A stretch of 64,000 nt of DNA, from positions 186,001 through 250,000 of the forward strand of contig NZ_RWKH01000004.1 in assembly GCF_003984625.1 (NCBI RefSeq), given 5' to 3'. The position numbers and the translations under genes were made by a program. Below, piece after piece: positions 21,660 through 31,623 of the stretch. The DNA comes from Variovorax sp. DXTD-1. GTDB taxonomy: Bacteria > Pseudomonadota > Gammaproteobacteria > Burkholderiales > Burkholderiaceae_C. Under the pieces are notes generated by a model that worked only from the letters and a program-made list of their open reading frames with translations, made no database searches and was not told where the DNA came from. Every line of letters starts with the position of its first letter. The stretch's first letter is position 1.

Positions 21660-22631
21660 TCAGTGGGTTGAAGACTCGGGCGGCACCAAAGGCACGGGTG
21701 GCATCAGCGAGCGGCTGCGAAAACGCGGCCACAGCGCTCCCAGCACGAACACGCGAACCATGTAGGGCCCCAGTCCTTGCTCATTGAGTGCGGGATCGAC
21801 CTGCGCGCGGTAGCGCGTGCGGTGCAATTGCGTGAGTTCGGACCAGTGGGCATGCGGGTTCTCGTGATGTGCGGTGTGCAGGCCGATGTTGAACAGCAAC
21901 GGGTTCACCAACCCTTCGAAATTGCGTGCGTAGTTGAACCGGGTACCCGCGGTATCGCGCCGCGCCTCCGCACTCGCTTCCGCACGGGGTAGGGGCCTGC
22001 GTCCGTCCGCATGCGCGTGCTGCAGGTAGTTGGTGGCCAGCAGCCAATGCAGGCCATGCAGTTGCGGCACGATGACGAACAGCAGCGCCTTGCGCCAGTC
22101 GAGCAGCAGCAGCGCGCTCCAGCTGCCGAGCCACAGCGCGTACTGCGCCATGCAATAGCGCCAAGGCCCCGGCCGGTGCCTGCGAAGCCGCCCGAGCCAG
22201 CCCAGGCACACGGGCATCAGCACCCACACCGCCTGGAACGGATGCAGCAGGTAGCCGCGCAAGTGGTTGGTGTCGCCGCCGAAGCGGTAGGTGCGCGCCA
22301 CGTCCCGTGGCCCATGCTGGTGGCGATGGTGGTTGGCCACATGCGCGGGCCAGAAAACGAAGGTCGGGTGCCCCTGCAGCAGCGTGATCCAGAAGTCGGT
22401 GAACCGGTTCATGCGCCGCCCTCGCCACATGCGCAAATGCACGTGGTTGTGGTGGATCACGCCCACGCCCAGCGTCAGAAAGAGCATCAACCCATAGAGC
22501 AGCACGGCAAAGCCATGCACCCACTGCCATGCCGCCAGCGCCGGAAGCGCCACCAGGTAGGCAAGGCTCTGCCAGTCGCGCCAATGGCGCAGGCGTGCCG
22601 GCCGGCGCAATGCGTCAGGCCGCGATGCCAT
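21660..22631 (-). CDS. Membrane fatty acid desaturase
   Basis: A 323-aa diiron desaturase of the membrane FADS type, which would introduce a double bond or otherwise oxidise an acyl chain with O2 and an electron donor. The three histidine boxes are present: HHNHVH at 60-65, HVANHH at 97-102 and HTAHH at 252-256, with a further His-rich NYLQHAH at 201-207. Transmembrane helices lie at about 24-56 and 133-190. The ATG at 22631 (MASRPDALRR) is inside the end of the upstream hydroxylase gene (17-bp overlap); the KAS III gene starts 3 bp after its stop. Confidence 0.9.
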   Translation of the reverse strand: MASRPDALRRPARLRHWRDWQSLAYLVALPALAAWQWVHGFAVLLYGLMLFLTLGVGVIHHNHVHLRMWRGRRMNRFTDFWITLLQGHPTFVFWPAHVANHHRHQHGPRDVARTYRFGGDTNHLRGYLLHPFQAVWVLMPVCLGWLGRLRRHRPGPWRYCMAQYALWLGSWSALLLLDWRKALLFVIVPQLHGLHWLLATNYLQHAHADGRRPLPRAEASAEARRDTAGTRFNYARNFEGLVNPLLFNIGLHTAHHENPHAHWSELTQLHRTRYRAQVDPALNEQGLGPYMVRVFVLGALWPRFRSRSLMPPVPLVPPESSTH

Positions 22632-23403
22632 GCTGCTGTTGGCGTTGCTGCTTGTCTTGAAAAGCCTGGAACTGCGGCTCGGCCGCATCGGCGGCGATGC
22701 GCGTGCCGAACAACCGGTCCATGAAAGTGAACTGGAAGCCGTAGTTGCCGCCGTGGCAGGCGTGGTGCAAATGGTGCCGACGGCTCGCGGCAAACCAGTG
22801 GCTGTAAGACACCCCGGGAAAGAAGTCGTAATTCGAATGACCGATGCTGTTGAAGAACAGGCTGAACAGCGGCACCGAGGCAAGCGACCAGAAGCTGAAG
22901 TCGTGCAGCAGCATCGGCAGCAAGATCACGTTGCCGAGCATCACCGCCTCGATCGGGTGAAAGCTGTAGGTGGCCCAGGGCGTGGTCACCACCGAACGGT
23001 GATGTGGCCCGTGAAAGCGCCGCAGCCACCGCGTGTGCAGCAAGCGATGGTTGAACCAGAAGTGCACGTCGTTCCAGACCGCCAGCACCACGATTTCAAG
23101 CGCGATCTGCCGCCAGCCCGCATCCGCGTCGAGCCGCGCCCAGCCCAGCTGAAGCAAGCCCCACGGAAACACCATGCCAAGCCCGAAAACCAGCACCGAA
23201 ACGCTCGACGGCGTCAGTTCGCGGCGCAGTTGCCCCGGCTGCAGAGGACGCGGATCGAGCACCCGCCCGATTCCGAGTGCCGGCAACACCCGGCGGGTCA
23301 ACAGCCAATTGAGTGCGCCAAACCCCAAGTAGATCGAGCCGAAAAACGCCAGCCCCCAGCACATCACCTGGAGGGCGGACAAATTTGTAAAGGTTTGCGC
23401 CAT
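22615..23403 (-). CDS. Sterol desaturase / fatty acid hydroxylase family protein
   Basis: A 262-aa integral membrane diiron enzyme of the fatty acid hydroxylase superfamily (PF04116). Conserved histidine clusters are HRLLH at 119-123, HGPHH at 131-135, His149 and RHHLHH at 209-214 with His217 following; they bind two irons. Family members hydroxylate or desaturate acyl chains, sterols or carotenoids. Helices lie near 8-32, 66-88, 98-116 and 152-190. It starts 9 bp after the cardiolipin-synthase-like gene and overlaps the desaturase, so it is part of the same unit. Its substrate is probably an acyl lipid, from context. Confidence 0.9.
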   Translation of the reverse strand: MAQTFTNLSALQVMCWGLAFFGSIYLGFGALNWLLTRRVLPALGIGRVLDPRPLQPGQLRRELTPSSVSVLVFGLGMVFPWGLLQLGWARLDADAGWRQIALEIVVLAVWNDVHFWFNHRLLHTRWLRRFHGPHHRSVVTTPWATYSFHPIEAVMLGNVILLPMLLHDFSFWSLASVPLFSLFFNSIGHSNYDFFPGVSYSHWFAASRRHHLHHACHGGNYGFQFTFMDRLFGTRIAADAAEPQFQAFQDKQQRQQQHGIAA

Positions 23404-23412
23404 CCCCCGAGG

Positions 23413-24987
23413 CTACAGCAGCATTTCAGGAACCAGAGGCGCAATGATCATGTTGTGCAGCCGCTGGAAGAAGGTCGACTCCGGTTCCGAGGTCAGGATG
23501 ACTTCCTTTTCCCCGTCGCTCGTGAGCCACTGCAACGTGCCGGTGTCCTTGGCAAGGCGCAGGCGGTACGAGTTCTGCAGCTTGCTGATGTTGATGACGC
23601 GCAGCATCTCGCGCGCCAGCTGCGGGCTGTCGACCACCAGGCCCATCTCGGTGTTCTGGCTCGCCGAGCGCGGATCGAGGTTCATCGAGCCGATGAAGAT
23701 GCGCGTCTTGTCGATGGCGGCCGTCTTGGAGTGCAGCCGCCCGAGCGATTTGCCGAACAGGCCGAAGCGCTCGCCCGCGGTGGTGCGCTGCGGGCTCAGT
23801 TCGTACAGGTCGGCCCCGCCCTTGAGCAAGCGCTCGCGGTAGCGCGCGTAGCCGGTGTGCACCAGCGGTTCGTCGTTGGCGGCCAGCGAATTGGTGAGCA
23901 GCGTGAGCTTGACGTTGCGCTTGGCCAGGTCTTCGAACGCCGCCATGCCGCGCTCGCCGGGTACCAGGTACGGCGAGGTCAAGTCGACCTGGATCTTGGC
24001 GTCCATCAACAACGCCCAGACCTGCATCGTCACGCTGGTTGCAATGGCTTCGTCCGCCGTCATGGTGGTCGGCTTGGTGGGCGGGTCGGCAATGGCCCGG
24101 GCCTCGCCCCACAAAAGCCCCATGCGGCCGCCATCGAGCTCCTCGGCAATCGGCCCGTAGCCCAGGATGTCGGAAGGCGGCAGCACGATCTTCGGCGGCG
24201 GCGCCGCCATGCCGATCCAGGCATCGAAGTCCGCGGTGGTGGGTATGTGGCCGCCCTCGCCGCGCACGATGTCCGCCACGGGCCAGACCTGCTTGCTGTT
24301 CCAGTAGGCATCGAAGATCGACTCCAGCTGCGGCAGCACATTGCCCACCACCAGCGCGTCCATGTCGATGAAGTTCTGCGCCTCGCTCAGCACGAAATAC
24401 TCGTCGGCAATGTTGCGCCCGCCCACCACGGCCATCACCCCGTCGGCAATGAAGAGCTTGTTGTGCATGCGGTGGTTGAGCCGCCCGATCTCATGCGGCG
24501 ACGCCGCGAAGCGCGACAGAAATCCGTTGCGCCCGCAGCAGAACGGGTTGAACAGCCGCACGTCCACATTGGGCGTCTGCGAAAGCGCAAGCAGCAGCTG
24601 CTGGCTCCTGGCCGTGTAGAGATCGTCCACCAGCAAGCGCACCTGCACCCCGCGCGCCGCTGCCTCGCGCAGCGAGCGCATCAGCAGCCGGCCGGTGGCG
24701 TCGTTTTCGAGCTGGTAATACTGGACCACCAGCGAACGCTGGGCGCGCTGCGCAAGCTGGATGCGCGCGTCCAGCGAATACACGCCGAGCGGCATCAACC
24801 GAAAGCCCGAATGCTCCCCGGGCGGCGTCGAGGCCGCCACGATCTTCGCGAGCCTGGTGGACGGGTCGGCCACGTCCGCAGTTACCGCTGCCCGCTCGCG
24901 CGCCGGCGGCAGCGAACCGCAGGCGGCCAGCGCCGCGAGCATGGCGCCGGCAAGACAAATGCGCAGAAGTTGAGTCCAGGCGTTCAT
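23413..24987 (-). CDS. Phospholipase D-type cardiolipin synthase (ClsC-like), lipoprotein signal
   Basis: A 524-aa member of the phospholipase D superfamily with two HKD motifs: HNKLFIAD within HRMHNKLFIADG at about 174-185 and HSKTAAID near 405, each followed by the usual Gly/Ser-Asn block (GGRNIADEYF, GSMNLDPRS). This architecture matches cardiolipin synthases of the ClsC type, which join phosphatidyl groups. The N-terminus is a signal peptide with a lipobox-like LAAC at 19-22, so it may be membrane-anchored in the periplasm. It is the first gene of the five-gene lipid unit and divergent from a peroxiredoxin, with 82 bp between them. Confidence 0.9.
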   Translation of the reverse strand: MNAWTQLLRICLAGAMLAALAACGSLPPARERAAVTADVADPSTRLAKIVAASTPPGEHSGFRLMPLGVYSLDARIQLAQRAQRSLVVQYYQLENDATGRLLMRSLREAAARGVQVRLLVDDLYTARSQQLLLALSQTPNVDVRLFNPFCCGRNGFLSRFAASPHEIGRLNHRMHNKLFIADGVMAVVGGRNIADEYFVLSEAQNFIDMDALVVGNVLPQLESIFDAYWNSKQVWPVADIVRGEGGHIPTTADFDAWIGMAAPPPKIVLPPSDILGYGPIAEELDGGRMGLLWGEARAIADPPTKPTTMTADEAIATSVTMQVWALLMDAKIQVDLTSPYLVPGERGMAAFEDLAKRNVKLTLLTNSLAANDEPLVHTGYARYRERLLKGGADLYELSPQRTTAGERFGLFGKSLGRLHSKTAAIDKTRIFIGSMNLDPRSASQNTEMGLVVDSPQLAREMLRVINISKLQNSYRLRLAKDTGTLQWLTSDGEKEVILTSEPESTFFQRLHNMIIAPLVPEMLL

Positions 24988-25069
24988 GATGGATCGATGC
25001 TCGCAGCCCTGTTATTGAAAAATTGCCCACCGTCCTAGAATTCGCTCCACACCTGCTCGGAGTTACACC

Positions 25070-25639
25070 ATGGCAAGACCGATCCTCTCACGCATCGCGC
25101 TGATGTCGGTTGCAGCCGGGTCTGTTGCAGCCGCGCTGGCACTCCCCGCCTGGGCGGCCCTGGACATCGGCGACCCGGTGCCCAAGTTCACCGCCAATGC
25201 CGCGCTGGGCGGCAAGACCTTCCGCTATTCGCTGGCCGAAGCCTTGGCCAAGGGGCCGGTGGTGTTGTACTTCTTTCCCGCGGCCGACTCCAGCGACTGT
25301 TCGATCGAGGCCCATGCTTTCGCCGAAGCCATCGACCAGTTCACGGCGCTCGGCGCCACTGTCATCGGCGTTTCGGCGGACGACATCGACACGCTCTCGA
25401 AGTTCTCGGTCAAGTCGTGCCAAAGCCGCTTTCCCGTGGCCTCGGACGAATCGAAGACGGTGATCAACGGGTTCGACGCCCTGATGCAGACCCGGCCCGA
25501 CTTTGCCAACCGACTTTCCTATGTGATTGCGCCGAACGGCACGGTGGCTTACTACTACCAGAACCTGAATCCGGACAAGCACGTGGAGCGCATGCTCAAT
25601 GCGGTGCGGGCGCTGCCGCGCCCAGGCGCGCCAAGGTAG
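25070..25639 (+). CDS. Exported peroxiredoxin (AhpC/TSA-BCP type)
   Basis: A 189-aa thiol peroxidase with an N-terminal signal peptide (residues 1-29, cleavage probably after ALPAWA), so it should reduce peroxides in the periplasm. The active-site pattern P-x3-S/T-x2-C appears as FPAADSSDCSIEAHAF with the peroxidatic Cys near residue 80. A second Cys in VKSCQSRFP, about 35 residues later, could resolve it. It lies opposite the lipid operon with an 82-bp shared gap, and its stop is about 50 bp before an aldehyde dehydrogenase gene. The electron donor is unknown. Confidence 0.9.
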   Translation: MARPILSRIALMSVAAGSVAAALALPAWAALDIGDPVPKFTANAALGGKTFRYSLAEALAKGPVVLYFFPAADSSDCSIEAHAFAEAIDQFTALGATVIGVSADDIDTLSKFSVKSCQSRFPVASDESKTVINGFDALMQTRPDFANRLSYVIAPNGTVAYYYQNLNPDKHVERMLNAVRALPRPGAPR

Positions 25640-25687
25640 CCCGGGGCTCCCGGCGGGATTGCTCGGCTTCGCGCAAAATCCCGTCCC

Positions 25688-27121
25688 ATGCAACTCAACT
25701 TCATCGCCAACGCCGACGTCCCGTCTTCCTCCGGCCGCACCCTGCAAGTGCTCGACCCGTCCGACGGCCAGCCCTTCGACGAAATCCAGCGCAGCAACGC
25801 CGCCGACATCGACTCCGCGGTGCGCGCGGCGCGCGATTGCTTCGAGGGCGTGTGGCACAAGGTGAGCGCGGCCGACCGCAGCCGCCTGCTCTACAAGCTC
25901 TCGCAGAAGATTGCCGAGCACGTCGACGAGCTCGCCCTGCTCGAGCAGCGCGATTGCGGCAAGCCGGTGAAGCAGGCGCGCGCCGATGCAGTGGCGCTGG
26001 TGCGCTATTTCGAGTTCTATGCCGGCGCCTGCGACAAGCTGCACGGCGAGACCATTCCCTACCAGGACGGCTACAGCGTGTTCACCTGGCGCGAGCCGCA
26101 CGGTGTCACGGGCCACATCATTCCCTGGAACTACCCGATGCAGATCTTCGGGCGCAGCGTGGGCGGGGCATTGGCGGCCGGCAACGTGTGCGTGGTGAAG
26201 CCGGCCGAAGACGCCTGCCTTTCGCTGATTCGCGTGGCGCAGCTTGCGGCCGAAGTCGGTTTTCCGGCCGGCGCGCTCAACATCGTGACCGGCTACGGCC
26301 ATGAAGTGGGCGACGCGCTGGCGCGGCACGAAGGCATCGATCACATCAGCTTTACCGGCAGTCCGAAGATCGGCACGCTGATCCAACAGGTGGCAGCCGA
26401 ACGGCATTGCCCCGTGACGCTCGAACTCGGCGGCAAGAGTCCGCAGATCATCTTTGCCGACGCCGATCTCGACGCGGCCATTCCGGTGATCATCAACGCC
26501 ATCGTGCAGAACGCCGGCCAGACCTGCTCGGCCGGATCGCGCGTGCTGATCCAGCGCGCCATCTACGAGCCACTGCTCGAGCGCCTCGGCCATGCCTTCG
26601 AGGACCTGCGCGTCGGCCCCGCGGCCATGGACCTCGACGTCGGCCCCCTGATCCGCCAGACCCAGCAGCAGCGCGTGTGGGACTTTTTGAGCGACGCCCA
26701 GGTGGCCGGCATTCCGATGGTGGCCCACGGCGTGGTGGTCGACGAAGCGCCCGAAACCGGCTTCTACCAGGCCCCCACCCTGCTGCGCGACGTGCCGGTG
26801 AACCACCGCCTCGCACAGGAAGAAGTGTTCGGCCCGGTGCTCGCTGCGATGCAGTTCGCCGACGAAGACGAAGCGGTGGCGCTCGCCAACGCGACGCAGT
26901 TCGGCCTGGTTGCGGGCGTGTGGACCGCCGACGGCTCGCGCCAATTCCGCATGGCCAAGCGTGTGCGCAGCGGCCAGGTGTTCATCAACAACTACGGCGC
27001 GGGTGGCGGCGTGGAACTGCCGTTCGGCGGGGTCAAGTCATCGGGCTACGGACGCGAAAAGGGCTTCGAGGCGCTCTACGGCTTCACCACGCTCAAGACG
27101 GTCGCCATCAAGCACGGTTGA
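25688..27121 (+). CDS. NAD(P)+-dependent aldehyde dehydrogenase
   Basis: A 477-aa ALDH superfamily enzyme that oxidises an aldehyde to the acid. The catalytic Glu is in TLELGGKSPQ and the nucleophilic Cys in NAGQTCSAGSRV; the oxyanion Asn lies in IIPWNYPMQ. The NAD-binding SFTGSPKIG and the C-terminal FGGVKSSGYGREKG are also intact. It is closest in look to the betaine, gamma-aminobutyraldehyde and related group, but the substrate cannot be named. An SDR dehydrogenase follows after 76 bp on the same strand, which suggests paired alcohol/aldehyde catabolism. Confidence 0.95.
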   Translation: MQLNFIANADVPSSSGRTLQVLDPSDGQPFDEIQRSNAADIDSAVRAARDCFEGVWHKVSAADRSRLLYKLSQKIAEHVDELALLEQRDCGKPVKQARADAVALVRYFEFYAGACDKLHGETIPYQDGYSVFTWREPHGVTGHIIPWNYPMQIFGRSVGGALAAGNVCVVKPAEDACLSLIRVAQLAAEVGFPAGALNIVTGYGHEVGDALARHEGIDHISFTGSPKIGTLIQQVAAERHCPVTLELGGKSPQIIFADADLDAAIPVIINAIVQNAGQTCSAGSRVLIQRAIYEPLLERLGHAFEDLRVGPAAMDLDVGPLIRQTQQQRVWDFLSDAQVAGIPMVAHGVVVDEAPETGFYQAPTLLRDVPVNHRLAQEEVFGPVLAAMQFADEDEAVALANATQFGLVAGVWTADGSRQFRMAKRVRSGQVFINNYGAGGGVELPFGGVKSSGYGREKGFEALYGFTTLKTVAIKHG

Positions 27122-27197
27122 CAGGTAGCGCGCCCGAGCGCCAGGCGGCACGGCCCGATACACTGCCCCGCTGCACTTTTTTTCGAGGAGACACAGC

Positions 27198-27959
27198 GTG
27201 CGCGTCAAGGACAAATCCATCATCGTGACCGGTGCCGGCGGCGGCATCGGCGAAGGCATCGCCAAGCGGCTCGCGGCCGAGGGCGCCCAGGTGCTCGTGA
27301 ACGACATCAACCCGGCAGCCGGCCAGCAGGTGGTCGAAGCCATCCTGCGCGACGGCGGCAGGGCCTCTTTCTTCGCGGCGGACGTCACGCAGTCGGCCCA
27401 GGTCAAGGCCCTGGTCGAAGCCGCGGTGGAACGCCACGGCAAGCTCGACGCCATGGTGAACAACGCCGGCTGGACGCACCGCAACCGCCCTGCCCTCGAA
27501 GTCGGCGAAGACGAGTTCGACAAGTGCTACGCGGTCAACGTGAAGAGCATCTACCTGGCCACGGTGCACGCAGTGCCGGCATTCCGCGCCAACGGCGGCG
27601 GCTCGTTCATCAACATTGCGTCCACCGCCGGCGTGCGTCCGCGTCCGGGCCTGACCTGGTACAACGGCTCCAAGGGCGCCGTGATCACGACGAGCAAGTC
27701 GCTGGCCGCCGAGCTCGGCCCCGACAACATCCGCGTGAACTGCCTCAACCCGGTGTTCAACCCCGACACCGGCCTGGCCGCCGAATTCGCGGGCGGCCCG
27801 CTCACCGAAGAGCGCAAGGCCAAGTTCCGCGCCACCATTCCGCTCGGCCGCTTCTCGACGGCGCTTGACGTGGCCAACGCCGCGCTGTACCTCGCAAGCG
27901 ACGAGGCGGCGTTCATCAGCGGCGTGTGCATCGAAGTGGACGGCGCGCGCTGCGTCTAG
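27198..27959 (+). CDS. Short-chain dehydrogenase/reductase
   Basis: A 253-aa classical SDR. The cofactor site TGAGGGIGEGIA begins at residue 11, followed by acidic NDI that favours NAD(H). The structural NNAG and the catalytic Ser (NIASTAG), Tyr and Lys (YNGSKGA) are all present. The start GTG at 27198 follows a GAGGAG site 9 bp away. Its partner may be the aldehyde dehydrogenase just upstream. The substrate is unknown, as usual for this family. Confidence 0.94.
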   Translation: MRVKDKSIIVTGAGGGIGEGIAKRLAAEGAQVLVNDINPAAGQQVVEAILRDGGRASFFAADVTQSAQVKALVEAAVERHGKLDAMVNNAGWTHRNRPALEVGEDEFDKCYAVNVKSIYLATVHAVPAFRANGGGSFINIASTAGVRPRPGLTWYNGSKGAVITTSKSLAAELGPDNIRVNCLNPVFNPDTGLAAEFAGGPLTEERKAKFRATIPLGRFSTALDVANAALYLASDEAAFISGVCIEVDGARCV

Positions 27960-28024
27960 CGGCCCTGCCGAGTAGCCCTTTCCGGCTCGGCCCATCCCTG
28001 ATGGAGTAAATTGGCCGCTGGCCC

Positions 28025-29176
28025 ATGAACAGCAAAAGCACCACCGTCATTCCGCTCTCCGAAATCGGCCGCGCACGCCCGGCGGTTTCGGTGCCGGAGA
28101 TTGCCGTGCCCGCCACGGGCCACCTGCTCGACCGCCTCGGCCGGCCGCTGACCGACCTGCGCATCAGCGTGACGGACCGCTGCAACTTTCGCTGCAGCTA
28201 CTGCATGCCGAAAGACGTGTTCGACAAGGACTACCAATACCTGCCGCACAGCGCCCTGCTGAGCTTCGAGGAAATGACGCGGCTCGCGCGGCTTTTCGCA
28301 GCCCATGGCGTACGCAAGATTAGGCTTACCGGCGGCGAGCCGCTGCTGCGCAAGAACATCGAGCGGCTGATCGAGCAGCTTTCCGAACTCCGTACGCCGG
28401 CCGGCGAGCCACTGGCGCTCACGCTCACCACCAACGGCTCGCTGCTGCGGCGCAAGGCGGCGGCGCTGGCGGCTGCCGGCCTGCAACGCGTGACGGTAAG
28501 CCTCGACAGCCTCGACGACGCGGTGTTCCGCCACATGAACGATGTCGATTTTCCGGTGGCCGACGTGCTGGCCGGCATCGAGGCGGCGCTGGCCGCCGGG
28601 CTAGGCCCGATCAAGGTCAACATGGTGGTGAAGCGCGGCACCAACGAGCAGGAAATCCTGCCGATGGCGCGTTACTTTCGCGACAACCACGGCGGCAAGG
28701 TCGTGCTGCGCTTCATCGAATACATGGACGTGGGCGCCACCAACGGCTGGCGCATGGACGAGGTGCTGCCTTCGGCGGAGGTCATCGCGCGCATCGGCGC
28801 CGAGTTTCCGCTGGTGCCTCTCGAGGCCAGCGCGCCCGGTGAAACCGCGCAGCGCTGGGCCTATGCCGACGGCGGCGGCGAAGTCGGCGTGATCAGCAGC
28901 GTGACCCAGGCCTTCTGCCACGACTGCAGCCGCGCGCGCCTGTCTACCGAGGGCAAGCTCTACCTCTGCCTTTTTGCCAGCGCGGGCCACGACTTGCGCC
29001 CGCTGCTGCGCGGCACCGCCACCGACGAGGAGATCGCCTCCGCCATCGGCCACATCTGGCAGGGCCGCGCCGACCGCTATTCCGAACTGCGCGCGCTTCG
29101 CGGCCCTGAAAGCGCCGAGCACGACACCAACGACAAGGCGCCGCGACGCGTCGAAATGAGCTACATCGGCGGATGA
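28025..29176 (+). CDS. moaA: GTP 3',8-cyclase (molybdenum cofactor synthesis)
   Basis: Radical SAM enzyme that, with MoaC, turns GTP into cyclic pyranopterin monophosphate, the first step of molybdenum cofactor synthesis. The 383-aa protein has an N-terminal extension of about 35 residues, then the radical SAM cluster motif [10 protein letters not shown] and the C-terminal second cluster, with Cys in [10 protein letters not shown] and YLCLF. The chain ends in the conserved Gly-Gly (SYIGG) needed for activity. The stop overlaps mobA by 4 bp, and moeA follows, so the three form a cofactor operon. Confidence 0.97.
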   Translation: MNSKSTTVIPLSEIGRARPAVSVPEIAVPATGHLLDRLGRPLTDLRISVTDRCNFRCSYCMPKDVFDKDYQYLPHSALLSFEEMTRLARLFAAHGVRKIRLTGGEPLLRKNIERLIEQLSELRTPAGEPLALTLTTNGSLLRRKAAALAAAGLQRVTVSLDSLDDAVFRHMNDVDFPVADVLAGIEAALAAGLGPIKVNMVVKRGTNEQEILPMARYFRDNHGGKVVLRFIEYMDVGATNGWRMDEVLPSAEVIARIGAEFPLVPLEASAPGETAQRWAYADGGGEVGVISSVTQAFCHDCSRARLSTEGKLYLCLFASAGHDLRPLLRGTATDEEIASAIGHIWQGRADRYSELRALRGPESAEHDTNDKAPRRVEMSYIGG

Positions 29177-29823
29177 CCCCACAGACACAAGAACCCATTT
29201 CCCCCAGCGAGATCACCGGCCTGCTGCTGGCCGGCGGCCGCGGCACGCGCATGGGTGGCATCGACAAGGGCCTGCAGAACTTCAACGGCTCGCCGCTCGC
29301 AATGCACGCCGTGCTGCGGCTGGGCATGCAGGTCGGCGAGGTCATGATCAATGCCAACCGCAACCTGGCCGCCTATGAGTCCTTCGGCGTGCCGGTGTGG
29401 CCCGACAGCCTGGCCGATTACGCGGGTCCGCTCGCGGGCTTTCTGACCGGCCTTGAGCGCTGCGAAACGCCTTACCTCCTGACCGTGCCTTGCGACACGC
29501 CGCTGTTCCCGCTCGACCTGGCAAGCCGCATGGCCGAGGCGCTGGTTGCCGACAACGCGGAAATTGCCATGGTCAGCGCCCCCGAAGCCGCCCCCGAACC
29601 CGGCGCGGCGCCGGTGCTGCGGCCGCAGCCGGTGTTCTGCCTGCTTCACACGGCGTTGCTCGAAAGCCTGGTGAACTTCACCCAGTCCGGCGGCCGCAAG
29701 ATCGACGCGTGGACCGCGCAGCACCGGACCGTGCTCGTGCCCTTCGACCGGCCCGGCGATGCGCCCGATGCTTTCTTCAACGCCAACACGCTGGCCGAAC
29801 TGCACGCGCTCGAAAACCGATGA
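29173..29823 (+). CDS. mobA: Molybdenum cofactor guanylyltransferase
   Basis: Transfers GMP from GTP to molybdopterin to make the bis-MGD form used by DMSO-reductase family enzymes. The 216-aa length is typical. The nucleotide site [17 protein letters not shown] is near residue 17, and VPCDTPLFP supplies the metal-binding Asp. It is coupled to moaA and moeA by ATGA overlaps on both sides. Its presence shows that the host makes guanylylated molybdenum cofactor, even though no molybdoenzyme is encoded here. Confidence 0.96.
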   Translation: MTPQTQEPISPSEITGLLLAGGRGTRMGGIDKGLQNFNGSPLAMHAVLRLGMQVGEVMINANRNLAAYESFGVPVWPDSLADYAGPLAGFLTGLERCETPYLLTVPCDTPLFPLDLASRMAEALVADNAEIAMVSAPEAAPEPGAAPVLRPQPVFCLLHTALLESLVNFTQSGGRKIDAWTAQHRTVLVPFDRPGDAPDAFFNANTLAELHALENR

Positions 29824-31136
29824 GCCGCATCGCCGACATTGCCGCTGCCCTTGCGGGCTATGACCCCCAGGCGCTGAGCGTCGACGGAGTGCAGGCCTTC
29901 CTGGCCCAACTCGTCGCCCCGGCCGTGGTCTCCGAACGCGAAGAAGTCGGCGTGCGCGAGGCCCTCGGCCGCGTGCTGGCCGAAGACATCATCTCGCCGG
30001 TGAGCGTGCCGCCGCACGACAACTCCGCGATGGACGGCTTTGCCTTCGATGGCGCCGTCCTGCGCGACGATGCGCCCATCGATGCATCGATCGAGCTGCG
30101 CGTGGTGGGAACCGCGCTGGCCGGCGCCGCGTGGCGCGGCTCCGTGGGTGCAGGCGATGCGGTCCGGATCATGACGGGCGCGGTCATGCCCGAAGGGCTC
30201 GACACCGTGATCCCGCAGGAGTTCTGCAAGGTCGACGGCGACTGCGTGAGCTTTCCTGCCAAGGTGCTCCGCCGGGGCGACAACCGCCGCTTCGCGGGCG
30301 AAGACCTGATGCAGGGCCAACCTGCCCTGAAACGTGGCGAGCACCTCTCGCCCGCAGCCCTGGGCATGATCGCGAGCCTCGGCCTGCCTTCGGTTTCCGT
30401 GCTGCGGCGCCTGCGCGTGGCCTACTTTTCGACCGGCGACGAAATCCTGAGCCTGGGCGAACCGCCGCGCGAAGGCGCTGTGTACGACAGCAACCGCTAC
30501 ACAGTGTTCGGCCTGCTCACGCGACTCGGTTGCGAAGTCATCGACCTGGGCCTGGTGCGCGACGACCCGGCCACCCTCGCCGCCACGCTGCAACGCGCCG
30601 CCAGCGAGGCGGATGCCATCATCACCAGCGGTGGCGTGAGCGTCGGTGCCGCCGACCACACGCGCGCGGTGATGCAACAGCTTGGAGACATGGCGTTCTG
30701 GCGGGTTGCCATGCGCCCCGGACGGCCGATGGCCGTCGGCCTGATTCCGCGCGACCAGGCCATTTCATCGCAGCCGGGCGCCGCCGTGCTGTTCGGGCTG
30801 CCCGGCAATCCGGTGGCCGTGATGGTCACTTTTCTTGCGTTCGTGCGGCCTGCGTTGCTGCGCATGATGGGCTGCCACGACATTGCCGCCGCGCCTCGGC
30901 CGCTGCTGCGTGCACGCAGCGCAGGTGCCATCCGCAAGAAGCCCGGCCGCACCGAATACCAGCGCGGCTTCGTCACGGCCGTGGCCGGCGCATTGCCCGA
31001 GGTTCGCATTGCGGGCAACCAGGGTTCGGGTGTGCTGAGTTCGATGGTCGAGGCCAACGGGCTCGTGGTGCTGCACCACGATCAGGGCAGCGTTGGCGCG
31101 GGCGATGAAGTCGACGTGATGATGCTCGAGGATTAG
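29820..31136 (+). CDS. moeA: Molybdopterin molybdenumtransferase
   Basis: Inserts molybdenum into adenylylated molybdopterin, the last common step of cofactor synthesis. The start at 29820 ([15 protein letters not shown]) gives 438 aa and overlaps mobA by 4 bp. The family blocks are the N-terminal [15 protein letters not shown], the central TGDEIL and [12 protein letters not shown], and the active-site [14 protein letters not shown]. The C-terminal domain IV follows from about 365. Its stop codon overlaps the rnhA stop on the other strand (TTAG). Confidence 0.97.
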   Translation: MSRIADIAAALAGYDPQALSVDGVQAFLAQLVAPAVVSEREEVGVREALGRVLAEDIISPVSVPPHDNSAMDGFAFDGAVLRDDAPIDASIELRVVGTALAGAAWRGSVGAGDAVRIMTGAVMPEGLDTVIPQEFCKVDGDCVSFPAKVLRRGDNRRFAGEDLMQGQPALKRGEHLSPAALGMIASLGLPSVSVLRRLRVAYFSTGDEILSLGEPPREGAVYDSNRYTVFGLLTRLGCEVIDLGLVRDDPATLAATLQRAASEADAIITSGGVSVGAADHTRAVMQQLGDMAFWRVAMRPGRPMAVGLIPRDQAISSQPGAAVLFGLPGNPVAVMVTFLAFVRPALLRMMGCHDIAAAPRPLLRARSAGAIRKKPGRTEYQRGFVTAVAGALPEVRIAGNQGSGVLSSMVEANGLVVLHHDQGSVGAGDEVDVMMLED

Positions 31137-31582
31137 ATCCGGCCGAGGGCCTTGTCCACGCCCTTGTTGGCAAGCATGTCGGCGCGCTCGTTGCCGGGGT
31201 CGCCCGAATGGCCCTTGACCCAGCGCCATTCGATGACGTGGCCGCCCTCCGCCACCAGCTTGTCGAGCTTTTGCCAGAGTTCCACGTTCTTTACCGGCTG
31301 CTTGGTGGAGGTACGCCAGCCCTTGGCTTTCCAGCCGCGGATCCACTCGGTGATGCCCATGCGCACGTACTGGCTGTCGAGATAGAGAATGACCTTGCAT
31401 GGCCGCTTGAGGGCGGCCAGGCCCTCGATCACGGCCGTGAGTTCCATGCGGTTGTTGGTGGTGTTGAGTTCGCCGCCGAACAGTTCCTTTTCAGTGGCGC
31501 CCGACTTGAGCCATGCGCCCCAGCCACCGGGGCCCGGGTTGCCTTTGCACGCACCATCGGTGTAGATCACGACTTCGTTCAA
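31133..31582 (-). CDS. rnhA: Ribonuclease HI
   Basis: Cleaves the RNA strand of RNA-DNA hybrids, removing primers and R-loops. The 149-aa protein carries the four catalytic acids: Asp in [16 protein letters not shown], Glu in NRMELTAV, Asp in YLDSQYV and the late Asp in NERADMLAN. It lies 41 bp after a methyltransferase gene on the same strand, the usual neighbour in betaproteobacteria (gloB, methyltransferase, rnhA, then dnaQ). dnaQ is not found here; the next gene on that side is the convergent moeA. Confidence 0.97.
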   Translation of the reverse strand: MNEVVIYTDGACKGNPGPGGWGAWLKSGATEKELFGGELNTTNNRMELTAVIEGLAALKRPCKVILYLDSQYVRMGITEWIRGWKAKGWRTSTKQPVKNVELWQKLDKLVAEGGHVIEWRWVKGHSGDPGNERADMLANKGVDKALGRI

Positions 31583-31623
31583 AACTTTCTTTTCCTTCTT
31601 CTTTCAATCGATCATTGATTCAA

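Noticed and set aside
22630..25038. Plus-strand open frame of 802 codons
   Set aside because: It is antisense to the hydroxylase and ClsC-like genes, both of which have intact catalytic motifs on the other strand.
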